Assembly: GCA_913774625.1 (NCBI GenBank)
Contig: CAJYHL010000063.1
Location: forward strand, 62,001-126,000
Reading direction: 5' to 3'
Length of the DNA: 64,000 nucleotides
Origin: an uncultured Acidovorax sp.
Lineage (GTDB): Bacteria > Pseudomonadota > Gammaproteobacteria > Burkholderiales > Burkholderiaceae_C
Program-made: the position numbers and the translations under genes
The notes under the pieces: generated by a model
Database searches by the model: none
Seen by the model: only the letters and a program-made list of their open reading frames with translations
What the model was told of the DNA's origin: nothing
Shown: piece by piece, positions 45,667 to 62,900 of the stretch
Position numbering within the stretch: position 1 is the stretch's first letter
Layout: each line of letters begins with the position of its first letter

Positions 45667-47898
45667 ATGCCATCTCACGCACGGCCCCGCCTCCGCCCCT
45701 TGAACACCGCCCTCGTCCTGTCTTTCGGCAGCGCCGTCGCACTGTGGGGCGCCGCTGCGGCAGCGCAGCAGCAGCAACAGGCCCCGTCCGCCACAGTCTC
45801 CGCCGATGCCAAGGCCAGGGCCGCCCTGCCCGCCGTCACCGTCAAGGACAGCGCCGAAGACGACAACGGCCGCGTCAGCGGCTACAGCGCCCGCCGCAGC
45901 CGTACCGGCTCCAAGACCGACACGCCGATCATCGAGACGCCACAGTCGGTCTCGGTGGTCACCGCCGACCGCATCGAGGCCATCGGCGCCACCACCGTGC
46001 GCGACGCGCTGGGCTACACGCCGGGCATCAACATCTCGCCCTACGGCGCCGATTCGCGCTACGACTGGCTCAACATCCGGGGCTTCGATGCCTACGCGCC
46101 GGGCTTCTACCAGGACGGCCTGCCGCTGCGCAACGCCAATACCTTCGCCACCTGGAAGGTCGAGCCCTACGGCGCCGAGCGCATCGACGTGCTGCGCGGC
46201 CCGGCCTCGGTGCTCTACGGCCAGGGCAGCCCCGGCGGCGTGGTGGACGTGGTGAGCAAGCTGCCCACCACCACCCCCATCCGCGAGCTGCAGGTGCAAT
46301 ACGGCAGCCACAACCGCAAGCAGATCGCAGGCGACTTCGCCGGCGCGCTGGATGCCGAAGGCAAGCTGCTCTACCGCGTGGTGGGCCTGGTGCGCAAGGC
46401 CGACCTGCCCCAGGGCGACGAACGCAACGACCGCACCTACCTGGCCCCGTCGCTGCAATGGAACCTCTCCAGCGACACCTCGCTCACCGTCTATGCGCAG
46501 CTCATGCGCAACCGCGCTGGCGTCTACACGCGCATCCGCCCCATGGTGGGTTCGCTGGTCCCCACGCCCATCGGCAGCTACATCCCCAGCACGCTCTTCA
46601 TGGGCAACCGCAACTTCGACCGCTTCGACCAGGACCAGGAACTGGCCGGCTACAAGTTCCAGCACCGCCTGAACGACACGCTCACCTTCCGCCAGAACCT
46701 GCGCGCCGGCCACATGACGCTCGACTACCGCAGCCTGCAGTCGCCCGCCTTCGTCACCGTGGACGACAGCAATCCGCTCAACCCGGCCAACTACCGTTCG
46801 CTGAGCCGCACGCTGTTCGGCAGCAAGGAATGGGGCAACACCTTCAGCATCGACAACCAGCTGCAGGCCGACCTGCGTTCGGGCGACTGGCAGCACAAGC
46901 TGCTGTTCGGCATCGACTACCAGCGCAGCCGCTTCGAGACCACCGGAATCAGCGGCGGCAGCGCGCCCGTGCTGAACATCGATGCGCCCACCTATCCCAA
47001 CGGCCCGTTCGACGTGCCCGACCCCTACGCCATCGACTCCACCCGCGTGAAGCAGACCGGCTTCTACCTGCAGGATCAGATCAAGTGGGCGGACCGCTGG
47101 CAGCTCACGCTGGGCGGGCGCTACGACCGCGCGCGCACCGACTACTTCGACCGCCTGGGCGGCGTGACGCGCACCAGCATCAAGGACAACAAGTTCACCA
47201 CCCGCGCCGGCCTCGTCTATCTGGCGCCCAGCGGCCTGGCGCCCTACGTGAGCTACACCGAGTCGTTCAGCCCCATCGCCGTCATCAACCCGGTGACGCA
47301 AAAGCCCTTCGAGCCCGAGACCGGCCGGCAGTACGAGGCCGGCCTGCGCTACCAGCCGGTGGGCACGCGCAACATGTACAGCGCCGCCGTGTTCGACCTG
47401 CGCCGGCGCAACTACGTGACCTTCGACCCGAACTTCGTGCCCTACCAGACGGGCGAGATCTCCGTGCGCGGCATCGAACTCGAAGCCACCACGCAGCCCA
47501 TCGCGCGCATGAACCTCACGGCGGCCTACAGCTACACGCAGCGCGCCATCGTCACTCAGAGCGCCAACCCCGACCAGATCGGCAAGCAGAATACGGCCGT
47601 GCCGCGCAACCAGCTGGCGCTGTGGGCCGACTACCGCCTGCCGGCCAACGTCAAGGTGGGCCTGGGCGCGCGCTATGTCGGCTCGACCAACGGCAACGGC
47701 GGCACCACGCCGGTCAAGGTGCCGGCCTACACGCTGGTCGATGCCATGGTCGGCTATGACATCGAGCACTGGAGCCTGGCGCTCAACGTGCGCAACCTGA
47801 CCAACAAGACCTACCTGTCCAACTGCGATGGCGGCGCGCAGACCTGCTTCTACGGCGACCAGCGCACGGTGACCGCCACCGCCACCTACCGCTGGTAA
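45667..47898 (+). CDS. TonB-dependent ferric siderophore receptor
   Basis: 743 aa outer-membrane receptor. The signal peptide ends near AAAAQ; a possible TonB box is LPAVTVKDS. The plug domain runs about 75-200 (TPIIETPQSVSVVTADRI, RIDVLRGPASVLYGQGSPGGVVDVVSK), then a 22-strand barrel ending in LALNVRNLTNKTYLSNCDGG and TATATYRW with terminal Trp. It belongs to the hydroxamate-type (FhuA/FoxA-like) siderophore receptors. The N-terminal signalling (STN) domain is absent, so it should not drive cell-surface signalling. Third gene of the rightward siderophore block; convergent with the last NRPS gene. Confidence 0.95.
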   Translation: MPSHARPRLRPLNTALVLSFGSAVALWGAAAAAQQQQQAPSATVSADAKARAALPAVTVKDSAEDDNGRVSGYSARRSRTGSKTDTPIIETPQSVSVVTADRIEAIGATTVRDALGYTPGINISPYGADSRYDWLNIRGFDAYAPGFYQDGLPLRNANTFATWKVEPYGAERIDVLRGPASVLYGQGSPGGVVDVVSKLPTTTPIRELQVQYGSHNRKQIAGDFAGALDAEGKLLYRVVGLVRKADLPQGDERNDRTYLAPSLQWNLSSDTSLTVYAQLMRNRAGVYTRIRPMVGSLVPTPIGSYIPSTLFMGNRNFDRFDQDQELAGYKFQHRLNDTLTFRQNLRAGHMTLDYRSLQSPAFVTVDDSNPLNPANYRSLSRTLFGSKEWGNTFSIDNQLQADLRSGDWQHKLLFGIDYQRSRFETTGISGGSAPVLNIDAPTYPNGPFDVPDPYAIDSTRVKQTGFYLQDQIKWADRWQLTLGGRYDRARTDYFDRLGGVTRTSIKDNKFTTRAGLVYLAPSGLAPYVSYTESFSPIAVINPVTQKPFEPETGRQYEAGLRYQPVGTRNMYSAAVFDLRRRNYVTFDPNFVPYQTGEISVRGIELEATTQPIARMNLTAAYSYTQRAIVTQSANPDQIGKQNTAVPRNQLALWADYRLPANVKVGLGARYVGSTNGNGGTTPVKVPAYTLVDAMVGYDIEHWSLALNVRNLTNKTYLSNCDGGAQTCFYGDQRTVTATATYRW

Positions 47899-47916
47899 GA
47901 CAGCCGTCCCCCATGG

Positions 47917-47952
47917 AAAAAGCCGGTGCCCTCGCGGGCCCCGGCTTTTTTT
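47917..47952. terminator. Bidirectional terminator between receptor and NRPS genes
   Basis: AAAAAGCCGG-T-GCCC-TCGC-GGGC-C-CCGGCTTTTT: two stacked stems with one T/C mismatch, A-run on the left and T-run on the right. Confidence 0.92.
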
Positions 47953-47966
47953 CATGCGCCGTGATG

Positions 47967-52075
<4,109 letters not shown>

Positions 52076-52076
<1 letters not shown>

Positions 52077-55000
52077 CAGTCCTCCAGCGCTGCCAGCAGC
52101 GCGTCCATCTGGGCCAGGTCCTGGGACTGCCCCGGGCGGCTCGCCGCCCCGGCCGCATCCAGCGCGGCGGCCAGCGCCGCCAGGCCCGGGTGTTCGAAAT
52201 ACAGCCGAAGCGGCGCCTGCACGCCCAGGCGGCGCTGCATGCGCGCCTGCACGCCCAGCACGCTGAGCGAATGGCCGCCCAGCTCGAAGAAGTCGTCGTG
52301 CCGGCCGATGCGCGGGACCTCCAGCACTTCCGCCCAGGCCGCTGCCAGGGCCTCTTCGGTTCCGCCCTGCGGCGCGGCATAGGCGCGGCTGCTGCCCGCG
52401 CGCTCGGGGGCGGGCAGAGCCTTGCGGTCCACCTTGCCGTTGGCGTTGAGCGGCAGCGTGTCCAGCACCATGAGCACGGCCGGCACCATGTGTTCGGGCA
52501 GGCTGGCGGCCAGCCGGGCGCGCAGGCCTGCCACCTCGATCTGCCAGCCGGTGCGGGCCGAGAGATAGGCCACCAGCTGCATGTCGCCGCCCTGCCCCAG
52601 CGCCAGCACCACGGCCTCGCGCACCTCGGGCTGGGCCAGCAGCTGGGCCTCGATCTCGCCCAGTTCGATGCGGAAGCCCCGCAGCTTGACCTGGTGGTCG
52701 ATGCGGCCCAGGTATTCGATGTCGCCCGTGGCCGTGCGCCGCGCAAGGTCGCCGGTGCGGTAGAGCCGCTCGCCGCCTTCGGTGGCGACGAAGCGCTCGG
52801 CCGTGAGGCCCGGGCGGTTCAGGTAGCCGCGTGCCAGGCCCGCGCCCGCCACGTGCAGCTCGCCGGCCACGCCCACCGGCACCGGGTGCAGCTGCGCATC
52901 GAGCACGTGCAGCTCCAGGTCGGGAATGGCTTCGCCGATGGGACTGCCCGTGCCCGCCACGTCGGCCGCGGTGATGCGCCGGAAGCTGACGTGTACCGTG
53001 GTTTCCGTGATGCCGTACATGTTGATCAGCTGCGGGGCCGCGTCGCCGTGCCGGGCGATCCAGCCGCGCAGGCGCTGCGGGTCCAGCGCCTCGCCGCCGA
53101 AGATCACCCAGCGCAGCGACAGGCCCGGCGCCAGCGCCTGCGGCAGATGGGCCAGCTGGCCGAAAGCCGAAGGCGTCTGGTTGAGCACCGTGACCCGCTG
53201 GCTGCGCAGCAGGCGCTCGAAGTCTTCCGGCGAGCGGCTGACGTGGTGGGGCACGACGACCAGCCGGCCGCCGGTGCACAGCGCGCCGAAGATCTCCCAG
53301 ACCGAGAAGTCGAAGGCGTAGGAATGGAACAGGGTCCAGGTGTCCTGCGGGCCGAAGCCGAACCAGGGCGCGGTCCGGTCCAGCAGGCGCGTGACGTTGC
53401 GGTGGCTCAGCTGCGCACCCTTGGGCCGGCCCGTGGAGCCCGAGGTGTAGATCACATAGGCCAGCCCGTCGGGCGATACCGGCACGCCGGGGTCGGTGCA
53501 AGGGCATGGCGCCTGGGCCATCGCCTCCATGGCATCTATAGGCAGGACGGCCACGCCGGCAGGCATCTGCAGCGCGGGCAGCAGATGGCCTTGAGCCAGC
53601 ACCCACCGCAGGCCGCTGTCCTCGGCCATGTAGGCCACGCGGTCGGCCGGATAGGCCGGGTCGAGCGGCACATAGGCCGCGCCGGCCTTGAGCACGGCCA
53701 GCAGCGCGACCACCAGGTCGATGCCGCGCTCGCATGCCACGCCCACGCGCTGTTCGGGCGCCACGCCCCGGGCGATCAGCGCACGCGCGATGCGGTTGGC
53801 GCGGGCATCGAGTTCTCCATAGGACAGCGCCTGCCCCTCGAACACCAGGGCCGTGGCCGCCGGCTGCGCGGCCGCCTGGGCGGCCACGCGCTGGTGCAGC
53901 GTGAGGGGCAGCGCCGCGGGCAGCGGGCCCCCATGCACCGCTGCCGGCACGGGAGCCCTCTCCGCCCCGGTGTCCCCCGGCAGCGCGATAGCGCCGACGG
54001 GCCGCGCCGCATCGGCCGCCAGCGCCTGCAGCAGCCCGGCCATCTGCCGTGCGACGGCCCGGGCCTGTGGCGTGCCGATCAGCGCCCGGTCGTGGTGGAA
54101 CTGCAGCTGCAGCGTGGGCTCCAGCACGGCCTTGACGGTCATCGGGTAGTGCATGGCCTCGTGCTGGGCCGCCACGTCGGCCTGCAGGCCGCGCGGCAGC
54201 GCCGCATGCAAGGCCTGGTCGGCAGGATAGTTCTCGAACACCACGATGCTGTCGAACAGGCCCGGCGCGGGCGCCTGGGCCCAGCGCTGGATCTGGTAGA
54301 GCGGCGTGTGCTCATGCTCGCGCATGGCCAGATTGCGCGCCTGCAGCGCCCGCAGCCAGTCGCCCACGCTCTGGGCCGGCCGGACAGCAACGATCACCGG
54401 CAGCGTGTTGATGAACATGCCGACGATGCCCTCCACGCCTGAGAGGTCGGCAGGCCGGCCCGACACGGTGGAGCCGAAGGCCACCACGTCCTGCCGGGCA
54501 TGGCGCTGCAGCAGCAGCGCCCAGGCGGCCTGCACGAGGGTATTGAGCGTCACCCGTTCGCGCCGCGCGAAATCCACCAGGGCCTGGGTGCCCGCCACGT
54601 CCTCGTCGTGCCGCAGCATGCCGAAGCCTTGCGGCTCCGGCACGGCCGGCCGGGGCAGCGCATCGGCCAGGCGGGTGGGGCCGTCCAGCTGCGCCAGCTC
54701 GCCGCGCCAGTGGCTTTCGCTGGCGGCGGCGTCCTGCCGGGCGATCCAGCCGATGTAGTCGCGGAACCGGCCCGCGGGCGCTGCCGGCTCCTGGCCGCCG
54801 TAGTGGCGCAGCACGTCGCCCAGCAGCAGGCCGGTGCTCCAGCCGTCCAGCAGCAGGTGGTGCACCGTCCAGATGAAGTGATGGGCATCGGGCCCGGTGC
54901 GCAGCAGCACGCAGCGCATCAGCGGCGCGCGCGCCAGATCGAAGCCGCGCGCGGCTTCCTCGGCGGCCATGGCATCGAGCGCGCCGGCAGGAAGGCCGCG

Positions 55001-58000
55001 CCCGTCTTCCTCGCGCCAGGGCAGCGCGGCCGTGCGGTCCACCCATTGCAGCGGGCCGTCCTCGCGCTGCACGAAGGCGCTGCGCAGCACCTCGTGCCGG
55101 CCGAAGACGAACTGCCAGGCCGCCTGCCAGCGTTCGGCGTCCAGCGCGCGCAGGTCCAGCCGCAGCTGGTTCTGGTAGGCGGTGCCGTCCGGCTCCAGCA
55201 GGGTCTGGAACAGCATGCCCGACTGCATGGGCGAGAGCGGGTAGAGATCGGCCACGGCTGCGGGCGGCAGGGCCAGGGCGTTCAGCTGCGCCTGGCTCAC
55301 GCCCGCCAGCGGAAAGTCCGAGGGCGACAGGCCCTGCGGCCCAGCCGAGCAGTGCCGCACGAGGGCCAGCAGCTCGCCGCGCAGGGCATCGACCCAGCCC
55401 TGCACCTGGGCCGCATCGTGCCGCGCGGCGCTGAAGCCCACTCGCAGCGACAGCTCGCCGTCCAGCACCTGGCCATCGACCATGAATTCGTGCGTCAGCG
55501 GCGCGTCGGCGTCCACCTGCGCGCCGCCCGTTTCGGCCGCGATCCGCCAGAAGGCCTCTTCGCCGAAGCCGCCGTCGAACTGGCCCAGGTAGTTGAACAC
55601 CACCTGCGCCCGGGGCAGCTCCGCCAGGGCCCGGCGCTGCTCTGCAGTGCCCAGGTGCCGCAGCACGGCATGGCCCAGGCCCTTGTCCGGCACGGCGCGC
55701 AGCCCTTCCTTTATGCGCAGGATGGCATCGCCCCAGTCGCCCAGCGGCGCCAGCGCCACCGGGAACAGCGCGGTGAACCAGCCCACCGTGCGCGACAGGT
55801 CGATCTGGCCGAACAGGTCTTCGCGGCCATGGCCTTCCAGGTCGATGCACAGGCGTTCGTGGCCGCTCCAGGCGCACAGGGCCCGGCCCAGCGCGGTCAG
55901 CAGCAGGTCGTTGACCTGGGTGCGGTAGGCGGCGGGCGCCTGCTTGAGCAGGGCTTCCGTGTCGGCGCGGCCCAGGCGCAGTTCGATGCTCCGCTGGTGC
56001 CGCAGCGTGTTGGGCTCATGCGGCCGGGCGCAGGGCAGCGCCACCGGCACGCCGGCCAGCGCCTGCCAGTGCGCCATCTCGCCGCCGCAGGCCGCGGCAT
56101 GGGCCTGCAGGGCCAGCGCCCAGTCCTTCACGCTGCTGGTTTGGGGCAGCAGCTCCACGGGCCGGCCCGCCGTGCGCTGCAGATAGGCGCGCTGCAGGTC
56201 TTCGAGCAGCACGCGCCAGGAGACGCCATCGACCACCAGGTGGTGGATGGCCAGCAGCAGGCGCTGCGAGCCATCGGCCAGGTCCACCGCCAGCGCCCGC
56301 AGCAGCGGGGCGGCGGCCAGGTCCAGGCTGCGCTGCGCCTCGTCGCAGAGGGCGTCCAGCTCGGCCGCGTCCGCCGCGCGGCGCTGCCAGAGCAGATCCG
56401 CCAGCGCCAGGGTTTCAGGATCCGCATAGCGCTGGCGCCAGCCGCCTTCGGGCAGCGGGTCGAAGCGAAGGCGCAGCGCGTCGTGATGCCGCACCACGGC
56501 CTTGAGCGCATCGCTCAGCGCGGCGACGTCGATGGCGCCGCGCGGCTGCAGCAGCACCGACTGGTTCCAGTGCTGGCGCCGCGGCATGGGCATGGCGAAG
56601 AAGTCGCGCTGGAAGGGCAGGAGCGGCACCTCGCCCTGCACGTCGCTGGCGGGCGCAGCGGCATCGGCCGGGGCGGCGCGCTCGATCACGGCCGCCAGCA
56701 GCGCCACGGTCTGGCGCTCGAACACCTGGCGCGGCGATGCCTTCCAGCCCGCCAGGCGCAGGCGCGCCACGATTTGCAGGCTGAGGATGGAATCGCCGCC
56801 CAGCTCGAAGAAATTGTCGTCTCGGCCCACCTGGGGCAGGCCCAGCACCTGGCACCAGACGGCGGCCAACGCGGTTTCGGCCTCGCCGCGCGGGGGCTCG
56901 CCGGCCCGCGCGCGTTCGGGCTCGGGCGCCGGCAGGGCCGCCCGGTCCAGCTTGCCGCCCGGGCCCAGAGGCAGCGCGGCGATCACCATGATGGCCGAGG
57001 GCACCATGTAGTCGGGCAGCGCCGCCGCCAGCCGCGCGCGCAGGGCCGCGGCGTCTGCGCCGGCCCCGTCCTGCGGCGTGACGTAGGCGATGAGCCGCGT
57101 GCCGCGCTCGCCCGGCGCCGCCAGCGCCACGGCCTGGCGCACCTCGGGCTGCTCCAGCAAGCGGGCCTCGATCTCGCCCAGCTCGATGCGGAAGCCCCGC
57201 ACCTTCACCTGGTGGTCGATGCGGCCCAGGTATTCCAGTTGCCCGTCTTCGCGCCAGCGCACCCAGTCGCCGGTGCGGTAGAGCCGCCCGCCGGCAGCAT
57301 CGAACGGGTCGGCCACGAAGCGCTCGGCGCTCAGGGCCGCACGGCCCAGGTAGCCGCGCGCCAGGCCCGAGCCGCCCAGGTACAGCTCACCCGCCACATG
57401 GCGGGGCACACGGTTCATGTCGGCATCGAGCACCAGCGCCCGGCGCCCGGCCATGGGGCGGCCGATGGGCGCATAGGCTTCGGCGAAGGCCGCATCGGCA
57501 TCGGTCTTCCAGAGCATGGGCGTGACCACGGCCTCGGTGGGGCCGTAGCCGTTGATCAGGAGGCGCGGCTTCAGGTGCCGGCACACGGCGTCGAAGCCTT
57601 CGCGCGGCATGGCCTCGCCGCCGAAGGAGTAGAGCTCGACCTCGGGGCGGCGGCCCGTCTGCCGCGCCCATTCGGCCAGCTGCCGCAGATAGACCGGCGG
57701 AAAGCCCGCATGCGTCACGCCGTGGCGGCCGATGGCCTCCAGCGTCTGCTCGGCGCTCCAGAGCTCGGCATCGCGCAGCAGCAGCGAAGCGCCGCAGCAC
57801 AGCGCGGTGAAGAGCCGCTCGTGCGCGCCGTCGAACGAGAACGACAGGAAGTGCAGCTCGCGCGACCGCGGCCCCATCTCGTAGATCTCGGCGGTATGGA
57901 CGCAGTGATCCGCGAAGGGCCCGTGCGCCACCATCACGCCCTTGGGCTGGCCGGTGGAGCCGGAGGTGTAGATCACATAGGCCAGCTGGCCCGCATGCAC

Positions 58001-59971
58001 GGGGCGGCCGGGCGCGCCGGGGTCTTCGCCGCTGCCCTCCTCCGCCCCCAACTCCAGTTCCAGCTCCAGCACGCGCACGCCCTCTTGCACCGGCACCCGG
58101 GCACGCAGATGCGCCTGGGTGACCAGCAGCGCGATGCCGCTGTCGCGTGCCATGTAGGCCAGGCGTTCGGCCGGGTATTCGGTGTCCAGCGGCACATAGG
58201 CCGCGCCGGCCTTGAGGATGCCGAGCAGGCCCACGACCAGCTCGGGCGAGCGCTCCAGCGCGATGCCCACGCGGTCCTCGGGCTGCACGCCCAGGGCGAT
58301 GAGCCGGTGCGCGAACAGGTTGGCCCGGCGCTCCAGCTCGCCATAGCGGATGCAGCGGTCGCCGAACAGCAGTGCCGGCGCCTCGGGCGACTGCTGCGCG
58401 CGGCGCTGCACCAGGCGATGCACGGGCTCCTCCGCGTCCCCCTGCACCGGGTGGATGCCCCAGTGCGCCAGGGCCTGCGCCTCATCCGGCTGCAGCAGGT
58501 CGATGGCGCCCACGGGCGTCTCGGGCCGGTCGGCCAGCGCCTGCAGCACGCATTGCAGATGCGCTGCCATGCGCTCCATGGTGGGCGCATCGAACAGCTC
58601 GCGGGCGTAGTCCAGGCCCAGGCTCAGTGAGCCCGTGCCGTCTTCCACCGCGTTCAGCGCCAGCTCGAAATGCGCGGGCGGCTCGCCCAGGGCATGCGGG
58701 CTCATCGCCAGTCCGGGCAGGGAACCGAGCGCGGCGAAGTCCTGCTGCTGGTGGTTGAACAGCACCTGGAAGAGCGGCGGCGTGCCGGGCGTGCGCTCGA
58801 GCTGCAGGGCTTCCACCATCTGCTCGAAGGGCAGGTCCTGGTGGGCCTGGGCGCCCAGGGCGGCATCGCGCGCCGCATGCAGGGCTTGGCGCAGCGAAGT
58901 GCGGCCGTCCAGCACGTTGCGCAGCACCTGGGTGTTGACGAAGAGGCCGATCAGGCCCTCGGTCTCGATGCGGCCGCGCCCGGCGGCCGGCACGCCCACG
59001 CGGATGTCGTTCTGGCCGGTGTAGCGGTAGAGCAGCACCTGCAGCGCGGCCAGCAAGGCCATGAAGAGGGTCGCGCCCTCGGCTTGCGCCCGCTGGCGCA
59101 GCGCGGCGGCCAGTGCCGGCGGCAGCTCGAGATGCTGGCGGGCCGCACGGTAGCGGCCGTCCGCGCGGCGCGCGTGGTCCGCGGGCAGCTGCAGCACGGG
59201 ATGGACATCGCCCAGCTGCGCCTTCCAGTAGGCGAGCTGCCGTTCCTGCTCGCCCGCCGCGAGCCACTGGCGCTGCCAGAGCGCGTAGTCGGCGTACTGC
59301 ACCGGCAGCGGCGCCATGTCCAGCGGCCGGCCCAGCACGCGCGCACGGTACTGCGCCGCGAACTCGTCCACCACGATGCGCATGGACCAGCCATCGGCCA
59401 CGATGTGATGCATCACCACGGCCAGCCAATGTTCGCCCTCCTCCAGGTGGACGACGCCCACGCGCAGCAGCGGCCCGGTGGTCAGGTCGAACGGCGCTTC
59501 GCTCCAGCCGCGCAGGGCGGCATCGGCGGCGGACCGGGCATCGGGCTGGCCGCGCAGGTCGAGGCAGTGGAATTCGCAGCTTCCGGCGGCGCGCACCTGC
59601 TGCGCCAGCACGCCCTGCGCATCGGCCGCGAACACGGTGCGCAGCGCCTCGTGGCGCACCACCAGGGCGTCGAAGCTGGCGCGCAGCGCGTCCAGATCCA
59701 GCCGGCCTTGCAGGCGCAGCCCGCCTGCGATGTGGTAGGCCGCGCTGGCCGGGTCCAGCTGCCACAGGAACCATTGGCGCAGCTGGGCATGCGATGGCGG
59801 GCAGGCCTCGCGCAGCGCCTCGTCGCGCACGGTGACGGGAAACTGCCCCATGGTGAGGCCTTCGGCGCTGATCTTCTGGTACACCGCGCGCTGCTGGGCG
59901 GCATTGAGGCGCGCGAAGCGCTGGCCGATGTGGCCGTAGGTGGCGGCGGGTGGGGTCGTCTGTTGCTGCAT
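52076..59971 (-). CDS. NRPS, two modules C-A-PCP-E-C-A-PCP
   Basis: 2631 aa. Domains: C (about 55-480; VVMHHIVADGWSMRI at ~190), A1 (490-1010; YTSGSTGQPKG ~669), PCP (FFELGGDSILSL ~1059), epimerase (1110-1540; AIHHLVVDGVSWRVL ~1244 and CIDLEGHGRED), C of the D-donor type (1570-2000; VHHLLLDGWSTGLL ~1704), A2 (1995-2520; YTSGSTGRPKG ~2174), PCP (FFELGGHSLSVL ~2567). Pocket residues by hand: A1 D-G-E-G-S-G-G-V-T, fitting a basic or hydroxyornithine-type residue; A2 D-F-W-N-I-G-M-V-H, the standard Thr code. So it should add a D-(acyl)hydroxyornithine-like residue, then Thr. Both ends overlap neighbours by one base (TGATG). Confidence 0.95.
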
Positions 59972-62900
59972 CAGGCGGCTTCTTCCATGCTGTCAATGAA
60001 CGAATCGATGTCCGAGAGGGCTGCGCCCAGCGGCTTGCGGGTGGCGGCATCCAGGGCCACGGCCGCCATGTCCTTCAGCGTCGGGTGGCGGAAGATGTCC
60101 TGCAGCGCCAGCGGCGCCTGCAGCACGGCTTCGGCCCGCGCCGCCAGCTGCACGGCCATGAGCGAATGGCCGCCCAGCTCGAAGAAATGGTCGCTGCGGC
60201 CCACGCGCTGCACGCCCAGCAGTTCGGCCCAGACCGCCGCCAGCGCGGTTTCGGCCGCGCCCAGCGGCGGCTCGAAAGCCCTTGCCAGCGCCTGCCCCGG
60301 CGCGGGCAGCGCCTTGCGGTCCAGCTTGCCGTTGGCGTTGAGCGGCAGCCGCTCCAGCGGCACGATCACGGCAGGCACCATGTGCCCGGGCAGGGCCCGG
60401 GCCAGGCGCTGGCGCAGCAGCGCCGTGTCCAGCGGCCCGGCCGAAGCCTCTGCGCCGGGGCGGGCCGCCACGTAGGCCACGAGCACGGCATCGCCCGCGC
60501 CGCCGGCATCCTGGCGGGCGACCACCACGGCCTCGCCCACCTCGGGCTGGGCCTGCAGCTGGGCCTCGATCTCGCCCAGCTCGATGCGCAGTCCGCGCAG
60601 CTTGACCTGGTGGTCCAGCCGGCCCAGGTAGTCGATCTGCCCGTCGCCGCTCCAGCACACCAGGTCGCCCGTGCGGTAGAGCCGGCCGCCGCCCTGCGCA
60701 TCGAAGGGGTCGGCCACGAAGCGTTCCGCCGTGAGCCCCGGCCTGCCGGCATAGCCCCGGCCCAGGCCCGCGCCGCCCAGATACAGCTCGCCCGGCACGC
60801 CGGCCGGCACCAGGTTCATGACAGCGTCGAGCACGTAGGTGCGCAGGCCCGCGATGGGCCGGCCGATGGAAACCTGCGCCCGGCCGTCGGCCGTGCAGGT
60901 ATGGTGGGTGACGTCGATGGCGGCTTCGGTGGGGCCGTAGAGGTTGTAGAGCGCGGCGCCGGGCAGGCGCTGCAGCAGCTCATCGCGCGCGCTGGCGGGC
61001 AGCGCCTCGCCGCTGCAGACCACGCGGCGCAGGCTGGCGCAGGCGGCCAGGTCCGCATGGGCCAGGAAGCTCTGCAGCATGGACGGCACGAAGTGCAGCG
61101 TGTCCACCGCATGGCGCTGGATGAGCGCCGCCAGCCGGGCCGGGTCGCGGTGGTCGCCGGGGGCGGCCAGCGCCAGGCGGGCGCCCGCCATCAGCGGCCA
61201 GAAGAATTCCCACACCGACACGTCGAAGCTGAACGGCGTCTTCTGCAGCACGGTGTCGCCCGGCTGCAGGCCGTAGGCGGCCTGCATCCAGGCCAGCCGG
61301 TTGTGCAGCGCGCCGTGGCGGTTGGCAGCGCCCTTGGGCCGGCCGGTGGAGCCGGAGGTGTAGATCACATAGGCCAGGCTTTCGGCATGCAGCGGCACGT
61401 CGGGCGCCTGCGCCGGCTCGGCCGAGACGTCGAGCGCATCGAGCGCCAGCACCTGCAGCGCGCGCAGCGGCTCGGGCAAGCGCTCCCCCAACTGCGCGAC
61501 CAGGTGCGCCGCCAGCCGGCTCTGCGTGAGCAGCAGGCCGATGCCGCTGTCCTCCGCCATATAGGCCAGCCGGTCGGACGGATAGTCCGGGTCCAGCGGC
61601 ACATAGGCGCCGCCGGCCTTGAGGATGGCGAGCAGGCCGATGACCATCTCGAAGGACCGCTCCATGGCGATGCCCACGCGCACCTCAGGGCCCACTCCCA
61701 GGCGGCGCAGACGGTGCGCGACGCGGTTGGCCTGCGCGTCCAGCTCGCCATAGCGCATCGCCGCATCGCCGAAGGCCAGCGCTTCGGCCTCGGGCCGCAG
61801 CGCCGCCTGCCGGGCGATGAGCGCATGCACGGGCTCGAAGGCGCCGCAGGCCTCGGCATTGACGCTCCAGCCTTGCAGGCGGGCGCTTTCCCCGGCATCC
61901 AGCAGGCCGATCTCGCAGACCGGGTGGGAGGCATCTTCTTGCAGCGCATCGGCGATGCCCGCCAAAGCCGACTCCATCAGCGCGGCGATGCGGCCGGCAT
62001 CCACCGCCTCGTGGATCTGCGCCACCAGCTCGAAGCCGTCGCCCAGGTCATCGACCGACAGGGTGAACGGGTAGTTGGTGCGCTCGTCCGCGCCCAGTAC
62101 CTGCATACCCTCCAGCAGTTCGGCGCCCGGGGCCTGCGGCTGCGTGTAGCGGTAGTTGAGCAGCGCCGTGAAGAGCGGAGCGCCACCGGCCAGGCCGCTG
62201 CAGCGCTGCGCCAGCGAAAGCCGCGCATGCTCGTGCCGCAGCAGCCGGGCCAGCGCCGCATGGGTGGCCTGCAGGCAGTCGGCCGTGCCGGCGGCGCCCA
62301 GGCGCACGCGCAGCGGCAGCGTGTTGATGAAGAGGCCCCAGGCGCGGTCCGTGTCCTGCCCGCCCTGCATGCGGCCGAACAGCACGGTGCCGAAGACCAC
62401 GTCGTCCCGGCCCGTGGCCTGGCCCAGCACCAGGGCCCACGCCAGGTGGAACAGCGTGGCGGGCACCACGCCGTGGCGGCGGGCCTGCTCGCGCAGGCGG
62501 CGCGCCAGCGTTGCAGGCAGGCGGCGCTGCGCCTCGCGCACGCGGGTGCCGTCGCCGCGCACGTCCAGCAGGCCGAAGGGTGCGGTGGGCTCGTCCACAT
62601 CGGCCAGCATGCGGGTGAAGAAGGCTTCGTGCTCGGCCGCGCCCACGCCGCGCAGCGCCTGGGCGACGAAGCGGCGGTAGGGCACGGGCTCGGGCAGCTC
62701 GGCATCGCGGCCCTGCTGCATCAGCGCGATCTCTTCGACCAGCAGCTCCAGCGTGGTGTGGTCCAGCACCAGGTGGTGGCTGGGCAGCTGCAGCAGCCAG
62801 CGGCCCTGGGCGCGGTCGTGCGCGGCCAGGGCGCGCAGCATGGGCGCCTGCCGCACGTCGATGCGGAAGTGCGCCGGGTCGGCCAGCGCGGACAGGGCCT

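Noticed and set aside
54500-58630. A 1376-codon open frame on the plus strand opposite the NRPS gene
   Set aside because: It mirrors the codon structure of a GC-rich gene on the other strand, is rich in Gln/His/Arg/Ala and shows no domain; the minus strand carries clear NRPS motifs throughout.
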